DNA of 64,000 nucleotides from Microbacterium sp. SLBN-154 (GTDB lineage: Bacteria; Actinomycetota; Actinomycetes; Actinomycetales; Microbacteriaceae). The notes below the pieces were generated by a model, which made no database searches, was not told where the DNA came from, and saw nothing but the letters and a program-made list of their open reading frames with translations. The translations under genes were made by a program, and so were the position numbers. The first letter of the stretch is position 1, and the number at the start of each line of letters is the position of its first letter. The stretch is from positions 1,674,001 through 1,738,000 of the forward strand of contig NZ_VFNL01000001.1 of the NCBI RefSeq assembly GCF_006715565.1. Direction: 5' to 3'. Positions 8,696-16,312 of this stretch are shown piece after piece.

Positions 8696-8707
8696 GCAAT
8701 ATATTGC
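8696..8707. promoter_or_regulatory. AT-rich palindrome GCAATATATTGC upstream of acdS
   Basis: A perfect 12-bp palindrome in a GC-rich genome, 38 bp before the acdS start and 53 bp before the divergent proS start. It has the look of an operator for a dimeric regulator such as GntR or Lrp type. Regulator unknown. Confidence 0.5.
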
Positions 8708-8759
8708 ATTCTCGCATCCGAGCTCGGACGATCGCCCTCCCGCCCTAGACTTGTCGCTC

Positions 8760-10559
8760 GTGGTCACCCGTCTCTCGCACTTCTTCCTCCGCACGCTCCG
8801 CGAAGACCCCGCCGACGCTGAGGTGACCAGTCACCGCCTGCTCGTCCGCGCCGGGTACATCCGGCGGCAGGCGCCCGGGATCTTCGCCTGGCTGCCCCTG
8901 GGCCTGCGCGTGAAGGCCCGCATCGAGAACATCATCCGCGAGGAGATGTCTGCGATCGGGGCCTACGAGGTGCACTTCCCCGCCCTGGTCCCCGCCGATC
9001 CGTACCGGGACTCCGGTCGCTGGGAGGCGTACGGCGACGGGATCTTCCGTCTGAAGGACCGGAAGGACGCCGACTACCTGCTGGCGCCCACGCACGAGGA
9101 ACTCTTCACGCTGCTGGTGAAGGACCTCTACTCCTCGTACAAGGACCTTCCGCTGTCGATCTACCAGATCCAGGACAAGTACCGCGACGAGGCCCGCCCG
9201 CGCGCCGGCCTCCTGCGCGGCCGCGAGTTCACCATGAAGGACGCCTACTCCTTCGACTACACCGACGAGGGTCTCGACGTCTCGTATCAGGCCCAGCGCG
9301 ACGCGTACGAGCGGATCTTCCAGCGCCTGGGGCTGGAGTACGTCATCGTGCAGGCCGACAACGGGCTGATGGGCGGCGCCCGCAGCGAGGAGTTCCTGCA
9401 CCCCACCGCGGTCGGCGAGGACACCTTCGTGCGCTCGGAGGGCGGATACGCCGCCAACGTCGAGGCATTCGAGACGATCCCGCCGGCGCCGCTGCCGATC
9501 GATGGGCTCTCCGCCCCGGTGATCTTCGACTCACCCGACACCCCGACGATCCAGACGCTCGTCGACCACGCCAACGCCCATCTCGCCGCGCCGGTGCCGG
9601 GAATCGCGGGGCCGGCGACCGCCGACGCGACCCAGTGGACCGCGGCGCACACGCTGAAGAACGTGGTGCTCGCCCTCACTCACCTCGACGGAACGCGAGA
9701 GCTCGTCGTGGTGGGGGTGCCGGGCGACCGGGACATCGACGACAAGCGCGTCGAGGTCGCCTTCGCCCCTGCAGAGGTCGAGGCCGCCACCGACGCCGAC
9801 TTCGAGCGGAACCCGCAGCTCGTCCGCGGGTACATCGGACCGTGGTCCGAGACCGGGCCGATCCTGGGTGAGGAGTCGGCCAGCGGCATCCGATACCTGC
9901 TGGATCCCCGCGTCGTGGACGGCACCAGCTGGATCACCGGGGCCAACATCCATGAGAAGCACGTGCACTCGCTTGTCGCGGGTCGCGATTTCGTCGGCGA
10001 CGGTGTGGTGGATGTCGCCTCGGTGCGCGCCGGTGACCCCGCCCCCGACGGGTCTGGACCGGTGTCGCTGGCGCGGGGCATGGAGATCGGCCACGTCTTC
10101 CAGCTCGGCCGGTTCTTCGCCGAGACCCTCGGATTGAAAGTGCTCGACGAGAACGGCAAGCTCGTCACCGTCACGATGGGCTCGTACGGCATCGGCGTCA
10201 CGCGGATCCTCGCCATCCTCGCCGAGCTGAACAACGACGACAGGGGCCTGATCTGGCCCGCGTCGGTCTCGCCGTTCGACGTGCACGTGGTGGCGACGGG
10301 GAAGGATGCCGCGGCGTACGCGCTCGCCGAGGACATCGCCGCACGCCTGGAGGCCACGGGTCGCGACGTGCTCTACGACGACCGGCCGAAGGTCTCTCCC
10401 GGGGTGAAGTTCGCCGATGCCGAGCTCGTCGGCGTGCCCCGCATCGTCATCGCGGGACGCGACGCCGCTTCCGGCGATGTCGAGCTGTGGGATCGCGCGA
10501 CGGGCGAGCGCCAGGTCATGGGCGTCGAGGCCGCGATCGAGCGGCTCACCGCCAGGTGA
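8760..10559 (+). CDS. proS: Prolyl-tRNA synthetase (bacterial type, with editing insertion)
   Basis: 599 aa class II aminoacyl-tRNA synthetase that charges tRNA-Pro. Motif 2 region is visible near residues 140-170 ([25 protein letters not shown]) and motif 3 near 480 ([16 protein letters not shown]). Between them lies the roughly 180-residue insertion domain that hydrolyses Ala-tRNA-Pro (about 225-400). A C-terminal anticodon-binding domain follows. I start at the GTG at 8760 (MVTRLSHFF), 8 nt after TAGACT, as a leaderless gene; an upstream TTG at 8751 would overlap the promoter. The gene overlaps the convergent DUF1206 gene by 14 bp at the 3' end. Confidence 0.96.
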   Translation: MVTRLSHFFLRTLREDPADAEVTSHRLLVRAGYIRRQAPGIFAWLPLGLRVKARIENIIREEMSAIGAYEVHFPALVPADPYRDSGRWEAYGDGIFRLKDRKDADYLLAPTHEELFTLLVKDLYSSYKDLPLSIYQIQDKYRDEARPRAGLLRGREFTMKDAYSFDYTDEGLDVSYQAQRDAYERIFQRLGLEYVIVQADNGLMGGARSEEFLHPTAVGEDTFVRSEGGYAANVEAFETIPPAPLPIDGLSAPVIFDSPDTPTIQTLVDHANAHLAAPVPGIAGPATADATQWTAAHTLKNVVLALTHLDGTRELVVVGVPGDRDIDDKRVEVAFAPAEVEAATDADFERNPQLVRGYIGPWSETGPILGEESASGIRYLLDPRVVDGTSWITGANIHEKHVHSLVAGRDFVGDGVVDVASVRAGDPAPDGSGPVSLARGMEIGHVFQLGRFFAETLGLKVLDENGKLVTVTMGSYGIGVTRILAILAELNNDDRGLIWPASVSPFDVHVVATGKDAAAYALAEDIAARLEATGRDVLYDDRPKVSPGVKFADAELVGVPRIVIAGRDAASGDVELWDRATGERQVMGVEAAIERLTAR

Positions 10560-11373
10560 GTCGCGCGTACCGCGCGCGGAACATGCTGAACACGCCGTAG
10601 CAGAGCAGCCCGACACCGACGGCGGCCACGAGCGACGGACCGAGGGCGAGGCGGAAGAGTGCCTGCACCGCGCCGTCCAGACCACCCGCGACGTCCGCGT
10701 CGGCGGTCACGGTCGCGACGAGCAGCAGGATCCCGACGGTCGCGAGCGCGACCCCCTTGGCGACGAACCCGACGATCCCGAGCACCCGGATCGTGGTGCC
10801 GAGCCGTCCGTCCGGCAGCGTCATCCGGTTCTCGAAGCTCCGTCGTACGCCCATCACGATGAACGCGATGCCGCCGATTCCGACGCCGAGGCCGGTGAGT
10901 CCGAGCACCACTGCGCCGCCCCAGATGTCCAGGAGCACCGAGCTGAGGTCCTCGGCGGCCTCCTCGGCGTCGGGGCGGGCGCCGAGCGCGACAGCCGCGG
11001 CGATCAGTCCCAGAGCAAGGAAGATCACGGCCTGTCCCCACGCGCCGAGGCGACGGCCCCACACGGCCAGGAGCATCTCATCACCTCGGCGGCGCATCAG
11101 AACGCTCTGCACGAGCTGCCACAGGCCCAGGGCGGACAGTCCCACCGTCAGCGCCCACAGCGCGGCGAAACCGAGCGGCGCCGCCGCGATGGCTTTGAAG
11201 ACCACCGTCTGGTCACTGGCGCCATCCGAGCCCACGGCGACCGCCAGCGTCAGCACGCCCAGGATGAGATGCACGACCCCGTTCGCGACGTAGCCCGAGC
11301 GCGCGAGAACCCGGAACCACTCGGCGTCCTCGACGGCGCGTGCTGCGTTCCGGGCTCCGGTCGCCGCCCCCAT
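10546..11373 (-). CDS. DUF1206 membrane protein
   Basis: 275 aa with six hydrophobic segments arranged as three repeated pairs, the DUF1206 pattern. Repeats begin near [17 protein letters not shown] (about residue 27), [17 protein letters not shown] (about 105) and [17 protein letters not shown] (about 200). The ATG at 11373 is preferred to the GTG at 11376 because TACGCT lies exactly 6 nt before it, as in other leaderless genes here. Function of the family is unknown. It is convergent with proS (14-bp overlap) and lies beside the AGCS transporter on the same strand. Confidence 0.88.
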   Translation of the reverse strand: MGAATGARNAARAVEDAEWFRVLARSGYVANGVVHLILGVLTLAVAVGSDGASDQTVVFKAIAAAPLGFAALWALTVGLSALGLWQLVQSVLMRRRGDEMLLAVWGRRLGAWGQAVIFLALGLIAAAVALGARPDAEEAAEDLSSVLLDIWGGAVVLGLTGLGVGIGGIAFIVMGVRRSFENRMTLPDGRLGTTIRVLGIVGFVAKGVALATVGILLLVATVTADADVAGGLDGAVQALFRLALGPSLVAAVGVGLLCYGVFSMFRARYARLTWR

Positions 11374-11425
11374 CACCCCAGCGTAGCCACGCGGGAGGCG
11401 CCGACGTGACCGGGTCGAGGAGTCA

Positions 11426-12937
11426 TCAGGGCCGTGGCGCGGGGGTGTGGAGGTGGTCGCGGTGCTTGCGGCTCTGCCGGGTACGGGTGGGGAGGTCGAT
11501 GGGGCCGGTGACCGAGAGCTCGTCCTCCCACACCGAGATGCCGGTGACCTCCGGGAGGCGGTCGCGGGTGAAGACGGGGTCGCGGCCCTCCCTGCGCTGC
11601 TGGGTGTAGTCCTTCAGGAGCTTGAAGGCGATGCCTGACAGCAGACCGATGGCGATGAGGTTGGTGAGGGCCATGAGGCCCATGACGCCGTCGGCGAAGT
11701 TCCACACGAGGTCGGCCCCGACGACCGATCCCACCAGGACGGCGACGACGACGAGGGTGCGATAGCAGGCGAGCAGCCACGGCGCCGGATTGATGAACTC
11801 GATGTTCGATTCGCCGTAGTAGTAGTTGCCGAGGATCGACGAGAACGCCAGCAGGAAGATGACCACGCTCAACACCACGCTCGACCAGGAGCCCAGGGTG
11901 GACACCAGCGCGCCCTGCGTGAGATCGATGCCGCGCTGCGCGCCGGCGAGATCGGGCACGGAGACGAGGATGATGAACGCCGTGATCGAGCACACCAGGA
12001 AGGTGTCGAAGTAGACGCCGAGGGTCTGCACGAGTCCCTGCTTGACGGGGTGCGTCACCGCGGCGCTCGCGCCGGCGTTGGGAGCCGATCCGAGGCCCGC
12101 CTCGTTGGAGAACATGCCCCGCTTCACCCCGGTCAGCACGATGTAGCCGAAGGCGGCGCCGACCACCTCGTTGAAGCCGAAGGCCTGGGTGAAGATCTGC
12201 GCGAACACCTCCGGCACCCGCTCGATGTTGACCGCCACGACGATCAGGCCGAGCAGCAGGTAGGTCAGCGCCATGATGGGCACGAGGAGCTGCGTCACCG
12301 AAGCGATACGGCGGACGCCCCCGAACACCACCAGCCCCGTCAGCACCGCGACCACGCCGCCGACGAGCCAGGGGAGCCACCCGGGGGAGCCGTCGCCGAT
12401 CGTGGCGACGAGGGTGGCGGAGATGGTGTTGGCCTGCAGGGAGCTGAAGGCGAACGGGAAGCACACGATGAGGATGACCGCGAACCAGATGCCCAGCCAT
12501 CGCGCCTTGAGGCCGCGCTCCATGTAGTAGGCGGGCCCGCCGCGGAACCCGTCCTTGTCGCGCACCTTGAACAGCTGCGCGAGCGAGGATTCGATGAAGC
12601 TCAAGGCGCCGCCCACGAACGCCATGAGCCACATCCAGAACACCGCCCCGGGTCCGCCGATCGCGATCGCGGTGCCGACGCCGGCGATGTTGCCCACTCC
12701 CACACGCGAGGCAGCCGAGATCGTGAACGCCTGGAAAGCCGACACCGACTGCGGGGCGCCGCTCTCGGTGCGAGGCGTGCGATCGGTGAGAGTGCGGAAC
12801 ATCTCGGGGATGAGACGGAACTGCACCACCCCCGACCGGAGTGTGAAGTAGAGCCCGAGCAGCACCACCACGGGCAGCACGACCCAGGTCCACAGGTGGT
12901 CGCCCCAGGTGAGGAGCCAGGCGTTGACATCATCCAT
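11426..12937 (-). CDS. Alanine/glycine:cation symporter (AGCS family)
   Basis: 503 aa. Sodium-coupled amino-acid carrier with about 11 TM segments. Family signatures are clear: FQAFTISAASRVGVGNIAGVGTAIAIGGPGAVFWMW (residues about 68-103), FRGGPAYYMERGL, and GMFSNEAGLGSAPNAGASA near 290. The start ATG at 12937 gives MDDVNAWLLTWGDHLW, matching family members; reading further upstream gives non-conserved sequence. The cytoplasmic C-tail is Arg/His-rich. The substrate is probably alanine or glycine by family; no metabolic genes flank it to confirm. It diverges from the lipase fusion gene at 13037. Confidence 0.93.
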   Translation of the reverse strand: MDDVNAWLLTWGDHLWTWVVLPVVVLLGLYFTLRSGVVQFRLIPEMFRTLTDRTPRTESGAPQSVSAFQAFTISAASRVGVGNIAGVGTAIAIGGPGAVFWMWLMAFVGGALSFIESSLAQLFKVRDKDGFRGGPAYYMERGLKARWLGIWFAVILIVCFPFAFSSLQANTISATLVATIGDGSPGWLPWLVGGVVAVLTGLVVFGGVRRIASVTQLLVPIMALTYLLLGLIVVAVNIERVPEVFAQIFTQAFGFNEVVGAAFGYIVLTGVKRGMFSNEAGLGSAPNAGASAAVTHPVKQGLVQTLGVYFDTFLVCSITAFIILVSVPDLAGAQRGIDLTQGALVSTLGSWSSVVLSVVIFLLAFSSILGNYYYGESNIEFINPAPWLLACYRTLVVVAVLVGSVVGADLVWNFADGVMGLMALTNLIAIGLLSGIAFKLLKDYTQQRREGRDPVFTRDRLPEVTGISVWEDELSVTGPIDLPTRTRQSRKHRDHLHTPAPRP

Positions 12938-13036
12938 CCGCAAAGTATGGCGGGCGACGTCGTGGTCGTGCGACCACGCCCGCTCCGCCGCCGACGTCCG
13001 AGGCTCCTCCCATCGGAGGCGAATAGGCTGGCCCGG

Positions 13037-14866
13037 GTGAGCGCACACCCGAACCCGCGCCGCGTCCGGTGGCGAACGCTCGCGCATTTCGCCACCCACG
13101 CGCCGCCGTGGGTGTCGGTGGTGATCGGGGCGGGCGCCCTGCTGCTGGGCCTCCTCGTCGTCACGCGGCCGCTCACCTCCCTCGTGCTCCTGGCGATCTA
13201 CGTCGCGCTCAGCGCCGTCGCCACCGGCATCGCCGAGATCGTCCGCCCGAGGGAACCGCGATGGCTCTCGCGCGTACTGGCGATCGTCTGGGTGGCCCTC
13301 GGGCTCGGCATCCTTCTCGGCCTCCGCGGCGCCCTGCAGATCCTTCCTGCGGCGATCGCCGTGCTGCTGTTCGTGGGGGGCCTGACGTCCCTCGCCGACG
13401 CCGTGATGCGCGGCCGCGCGAGCGAGCGTGTGCTCTCGGCGACGTGGGGCGCGAGCCAGATCGTCTTCGCCATCCTCTCGGTCACCTGGCCTGACGTCAC
13501 CGTCCTCGTCGTCGCCGTGGTCTTCGGCCTGCGCACCATCGTCTTCGGGGCGACCCAGCTCCTGCGGGTCGTCCGCCAGGCGGCGCTGACCTCGCGTGCG
13601 CGCGCGTCCGCCGACGGCTCGGCCCGGGAGTCGCGACGGCTGCGCGGGTGGCAGGCGGTCGGGCGGTACGCCCTCTCGCTGCTTCTCGTGGCGGTCAGCG
13701 CCGGCGGCTGGTGGGTCAACGAGTGGCTGCAGGACGGTGCCCCCGTCGTCGACGCGTTCTACACCCCACCCGAGGTCGTGCCCTACGAACACGGGCGGCT
13801 GATCCGCGCGGACGATTACTCCGGTCGTGCCCCCGCGGGCGGGGAGGTCACGCGGATCCTGTACACCACGAGGGATGCCGCGGGGCAGCCGGCCGTCGCG
13901 AGCGGCCTCGTGATCTCACCGGTGGACCCGCCGCGGGGTGCCCGACCGGTCGTGATGTGGCATCACGGCACGACCGGCGTCGCGCGCGGGTGCGCGCCCA
14001 GCCTCCGCGACGACGCCGCCACGCGGTGGGCGATCCCGGCTCTGGAGGACGCCCTGGCGAAGGGCTGGGTGGTGGTCTCCACCGATTACTCCGGACAGGG
14101 CGCCCCCGGTGTCTTTCCGTATCTCATCGGCACCGGCGAGGCGAGGTCGTCGCTGGACGCGGTTCTGGCTGCGCGCGAGATCGACGGGCTGATCCTGTCC
14201 AAGCGGACGATGGCGTGGGGGCATTCCCAGGGCGGCCACGCCGCCCTCTGGGCGGCTCAGATCGCCGACGACTACGCCCCCGACGTCGACGTCCTGGGCG
14301 TGGCGGCCCTCGCCCCGGCGGCGGAGCCGGCCGAGCTGGCCGAAGAGCTCATCTCCGGCGAGCCGAACGCTCTTCTGGCGATCCTCATCTCCTGGGTCCT
14401 CGTGCCCTATTCCGACACCTACGATGACGTGGAGCTGTCGCGGTACCTCGCTCCGGGCGCCGCGCCCATCGTCCGCGAGATGACGCAGCGCTGCCCGAGC
14501 GAACCCGGGGTGGTGGTCTCGGTCGCCACCGCTCTGGGGGTCTCGGCCGACAATCCGCTGTACGCCAGCGACCTCACCGCGGGGCCGCTCGGCGAGCGCC
14601 TGCGGGCCAATGCCGCATCCGGCCCGTGGGAGGTGCCGGTCCTGCTGGCGTGGGGGAGCGCCGACGAGGTGATCCCCCCTGCCCTCCAGGAGGACTTCGT
14701 CGCGCGTTCCTGCGCCGCCGACAACCGCGTGCGGACACTGGTGTACGACGACTACGAGCACCTTCAGATCCTGTTGCCCGGCTCGCGGTTCCTGCCGGTG
14801 CTCGTTCGGTGGAGCGATGAGCGGTTCCAGCTGCGCGAGCTCGATCGCGACGACTGCGCGCGGTGA
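13037..14866 (+). CDS. DUF308 (HdeD-like) membrane domain fused to a secretory-type lipase/esterase
   Basis: 609 aa. Residues about 20-190 contain six hydrophobic helices of the DUF308/HdeD type (VSVVIGAGALLLGLLVVTRPLTSLVLL, repeated later as an internal pair). A further TM (about 205-225) precedes an extracellular alpha/beta hydrolase similar to fungal/actinobacterial secretory lipases (LIP). GHSQGGHAAL near residue 394 supplies the nucleophilic Ser, AWGSADEVIP near 540 the Asp, and DYEHLQI near 575 the His. The GTG start at 13037 is 7 nt after TAGGCT (13024-13029). The hydrolase is likely tethered outside the membrane; its ester substrate is unknown. The fusion is uncommon in my experience. 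Confidence 0.85.
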   Translation: MSAHPNPRRVRWRTLAHFATHAPPWVSVVIGAGALLLGLLVVTRPLTSLVLLAIYVALSAVATGIAEIVRPREPRWLSRVLAIVWVALGLGILLGLRGALQILPAAIAVLLFVGGLTSLADAVMRGRASERVLSATWGASQIVFAILSVTWPDVTVLVVAVVFGLRTIVFGATQLLRVVRQAALTSRARASADGSARESRRLRGWQAVGRYALSLLLVAVSAGGWWVNEWLQDGAPVVDAFYTPPEVVPYEHGRLIRADDYSGRAPAGGEVTRILYTTRDAAGQPAVASGLVISPVDPPRGARPVVMWHHGTTGVARGCAPSLRDDAATRWAIPALEDALAKGWVVVSTDYSGQGAPGVFPYLIGTGEARSSLDAVLAAREIDGLILSKRTMAWGHSQGGHAALWAAQIADDYAPDVDVLGVAALAPAAEPAELAEELISGEPNALLAILISWVLVPYSDTYDDVELSRYLAPGAAPIVREMTQRCPSEPGVVVSVATALGVSADNPLYASDLTAGPLGERLRANAASGPWEVPVLLAWGSADEVIPPALQEDFVARSCAADNRVRTLVYDDYEHLQILLPGSRFLPVLVRWSDERFQLRELDRDDCAR

Positions 14867-14959
14867 CGGACCGACACCCGCGGGCGGCCCATCGGGTACC
14901 GTAGGAAGGATTCCGGAGCGGCTGGACGCCGGAGAGAGCTGAATAGAGGAGAGGGCATC

Positions 14960-15949
14960 GTGGACATCGATCTCGGATTGCTGCGCACCATCGAGCGGGA
15001 GAAGGAGATTCCCTTCGACGAACTGCTGCGCATCATCGAGCAGGCGATTCTGACCGCCTACGCCAAGCACTCCTCGGCCACCGGCGAGCTGCCGCAGGGG
15101 GCTCGCGCGCAGATCGACCGTAAGACCGGTCACGTGGCGATCTACCTTCCTCTCACCGACGATGAGGGCGCGATCATCGGCGAGGAGGAGACCACTCCCG
15201 ACGACTTCGGCCGCATCGCGGCCTTTGCCGCGAAGCAGGTCATCAGTCAGCGCCTGCGCGACATCGCCGACGACGCGGTGCTGGGGGAGTTCCGCGGCAA
15301 GGAGGGCGACATCGTCGCGGGCGTCGTGCAGCAGGGGCCGAATCCGCGCATGGTGCACGTCGACCTCGGCACCGTCGAGGCGATCCTGCCTCCTGAGGAG
15401 CAGGTTCCCGGCGAGGACTACGCCCACGGCGCGCGTCTTCGCGTCTACGTCACCTCGGTGTCGAAGGGCACCAAGGGGCCCTCGATCACGGTGTCGCGGA
15501 CCCACCCGGGGCTCGTCCGCAAGCTCTTCGCCCTCGAGGTGCCCGAGATCGCCGACGGACTGGTCGAGATCGTCTCCCTCGCGCGGGAGGCGGGACACCG
15601 CACGAAGATCGCGGTCAAAGCCATCGACCCGACGGTCAACGCCAAAGGCGCGTGCATCGGCGAACTCGGTCGACGTGTGCGGGCCGTGACCGAAGAACTC
15701 GGCGGCGAGAAGATCGACATCGTCGACTGGGACGGCGAGCTGGCGAAGTTCGTCGCGAACGCCCTCTCACCGGCGAAGGTGACCTCCAGCTTCATCCTCG
15801 ATTCGAACAGCAAGGCCGTCCGCGCGCTCGTTCCCGACTACCAGCTGTCGCTGGCCATCGGCAAGGAGGGTCAGAACGCACGTCTCGCGGCGAAGCTGAC
15901 GGGCGCGAAAATCGACATCCAGCCGGACTCGATCCTGGAAGAGGGCTGA
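14960..15949 (+). CDS. nusA: Transcription termination/antitermination factor NusA
   Basis: 329 aa from a GTG at 14960 with GAGGAGAGGG upstream. Binds RNA polymerase and modulates pausing, termination and antitermination. The N-terminal polymerase-binding domain (about 1-100, with the split EEETTPDDFGRIAAFAAKQVISQRLRDI helix) is followed by the S1 domain (about 110-180) and two KH domains (about 185-320; GELGRRVRAVTEELGGEKIDIV and AIGKEGQNARLAAKLTGAKIDI). Length is typical of actinobacteria, which lack the acidic C-terminal repeats. It opens the nusA-ylxR-infB-rbfA cluster. The usual upstream gene rimP is absent; a lipase gene lies 93 bp upstream instead. Confidence 0.97.
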   Translation: MDIDLGLLRTIEREKEIPFDELLRIIEQAILTAYAKHSSATGELPQGARAQIDRKTGHVAIYLPLTDDEGAIIGEEETTPDDFGRIAAFAAKQVISQRLRDIADDAVLGEFRGKEGDIVAGVVQQGPNPRMVHVDLGTVEAILPPEEQVPGEDYAHGARLRVYVTSVSKGTKGPSITVSRTHPGLVRKLFALEVPEIADGLVEIVSLAREAGHRTKIAVKAIDPTVNAKGACIGELGRRVRAVTEELGGEKIDIVDWDGELAKFVANALSPAKVTSSFILDSNSKAVRALVPDYQLSLAIGKEGQNARLAAKLTGAKIDIQPDSILEEG

Positions 15950-15983
15950 TCCCGCACCGGGCCGAGGCCCGGCGAGGTGTACC

Positions 15984-16256
15984 ATGGAACCCGTACGAAT
16001 GTGCGTCGGATGCCGCGCGCGTGCTCCCCGGGCCACCCTTTTGAGAGTGGTGGCGGTCGATTCTGTTCTCGTCTTCGATGAGCGCGCGTCGATGCCGGGG
16101 CGGGGCGCGTGGGTTCACGACACACAGGAGTGCGTGGATGCCGCGGTGCGGCGCCGTGCATTCATTCGCGCATTGCGGGTGTCAGGTGCGCCTGACACGA
16201 AAGCCCTCGAGAAACGGCTGAACGGCTATGGAAAAAAAGTGAACGGCTCGAAATGA
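15984..16256 (+). CDS. ylxR: YlxR-family RNA-binding protein
   Basis: 90 aa. The RMCVGCRARAPRATLLRVV opening and GRGAWVHDTQECVDAAVRR centre are the conserved YlxR (DUF448) signature, with a basic surface expected to bind RNA. The gene is nearly always between nusA and infB, as here. A nucleoid-associated regulatory role has been reported for the family; its exact function in actinobacteria is not known. The C-terminus is Lys-rich. Confidence 0.93.
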   Translation: MEPVRMCVGCRARAPRATLLRVVAVDSVLVFDERASMPGRGAWVHDTQECVDAAVRRRAFIRALRVSGAPDTKALEKRLNGYGKKVNGSK

Positions 16257-16281
16257 GACCCGTCCGCGACTAACGGCCTGC

Positions 16282-16305
16282 CCTGTCTGGGTGGGCCCAG
16301 ACAGG
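16282..16305 (+). promoter_or_regulatory. Hairpin covering part of the infB ribosome binding site
   Basis: CCTGTCTGGG-TGGG-CCCAGACAGG is a perfect 10-bp stem. Its 3' arm ends inside the Shine-Dalgarno AGGAG (16303-16307), which lies 5 nt before the infB GTG. Folding would hide the first three SD bases. Possible translational control or an intergenic processing element. Confidence 0.6.
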
Positions 16306-16312
16306 AGAATTT

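Noticed and set aside
12050-13036. Long upstream extension of the lipase-fusion gene
   Set aside because: This stretch is antisense to the AGCS transporter, is low-complexity in this frame, and a leaderless promoter marks the start at 13037.
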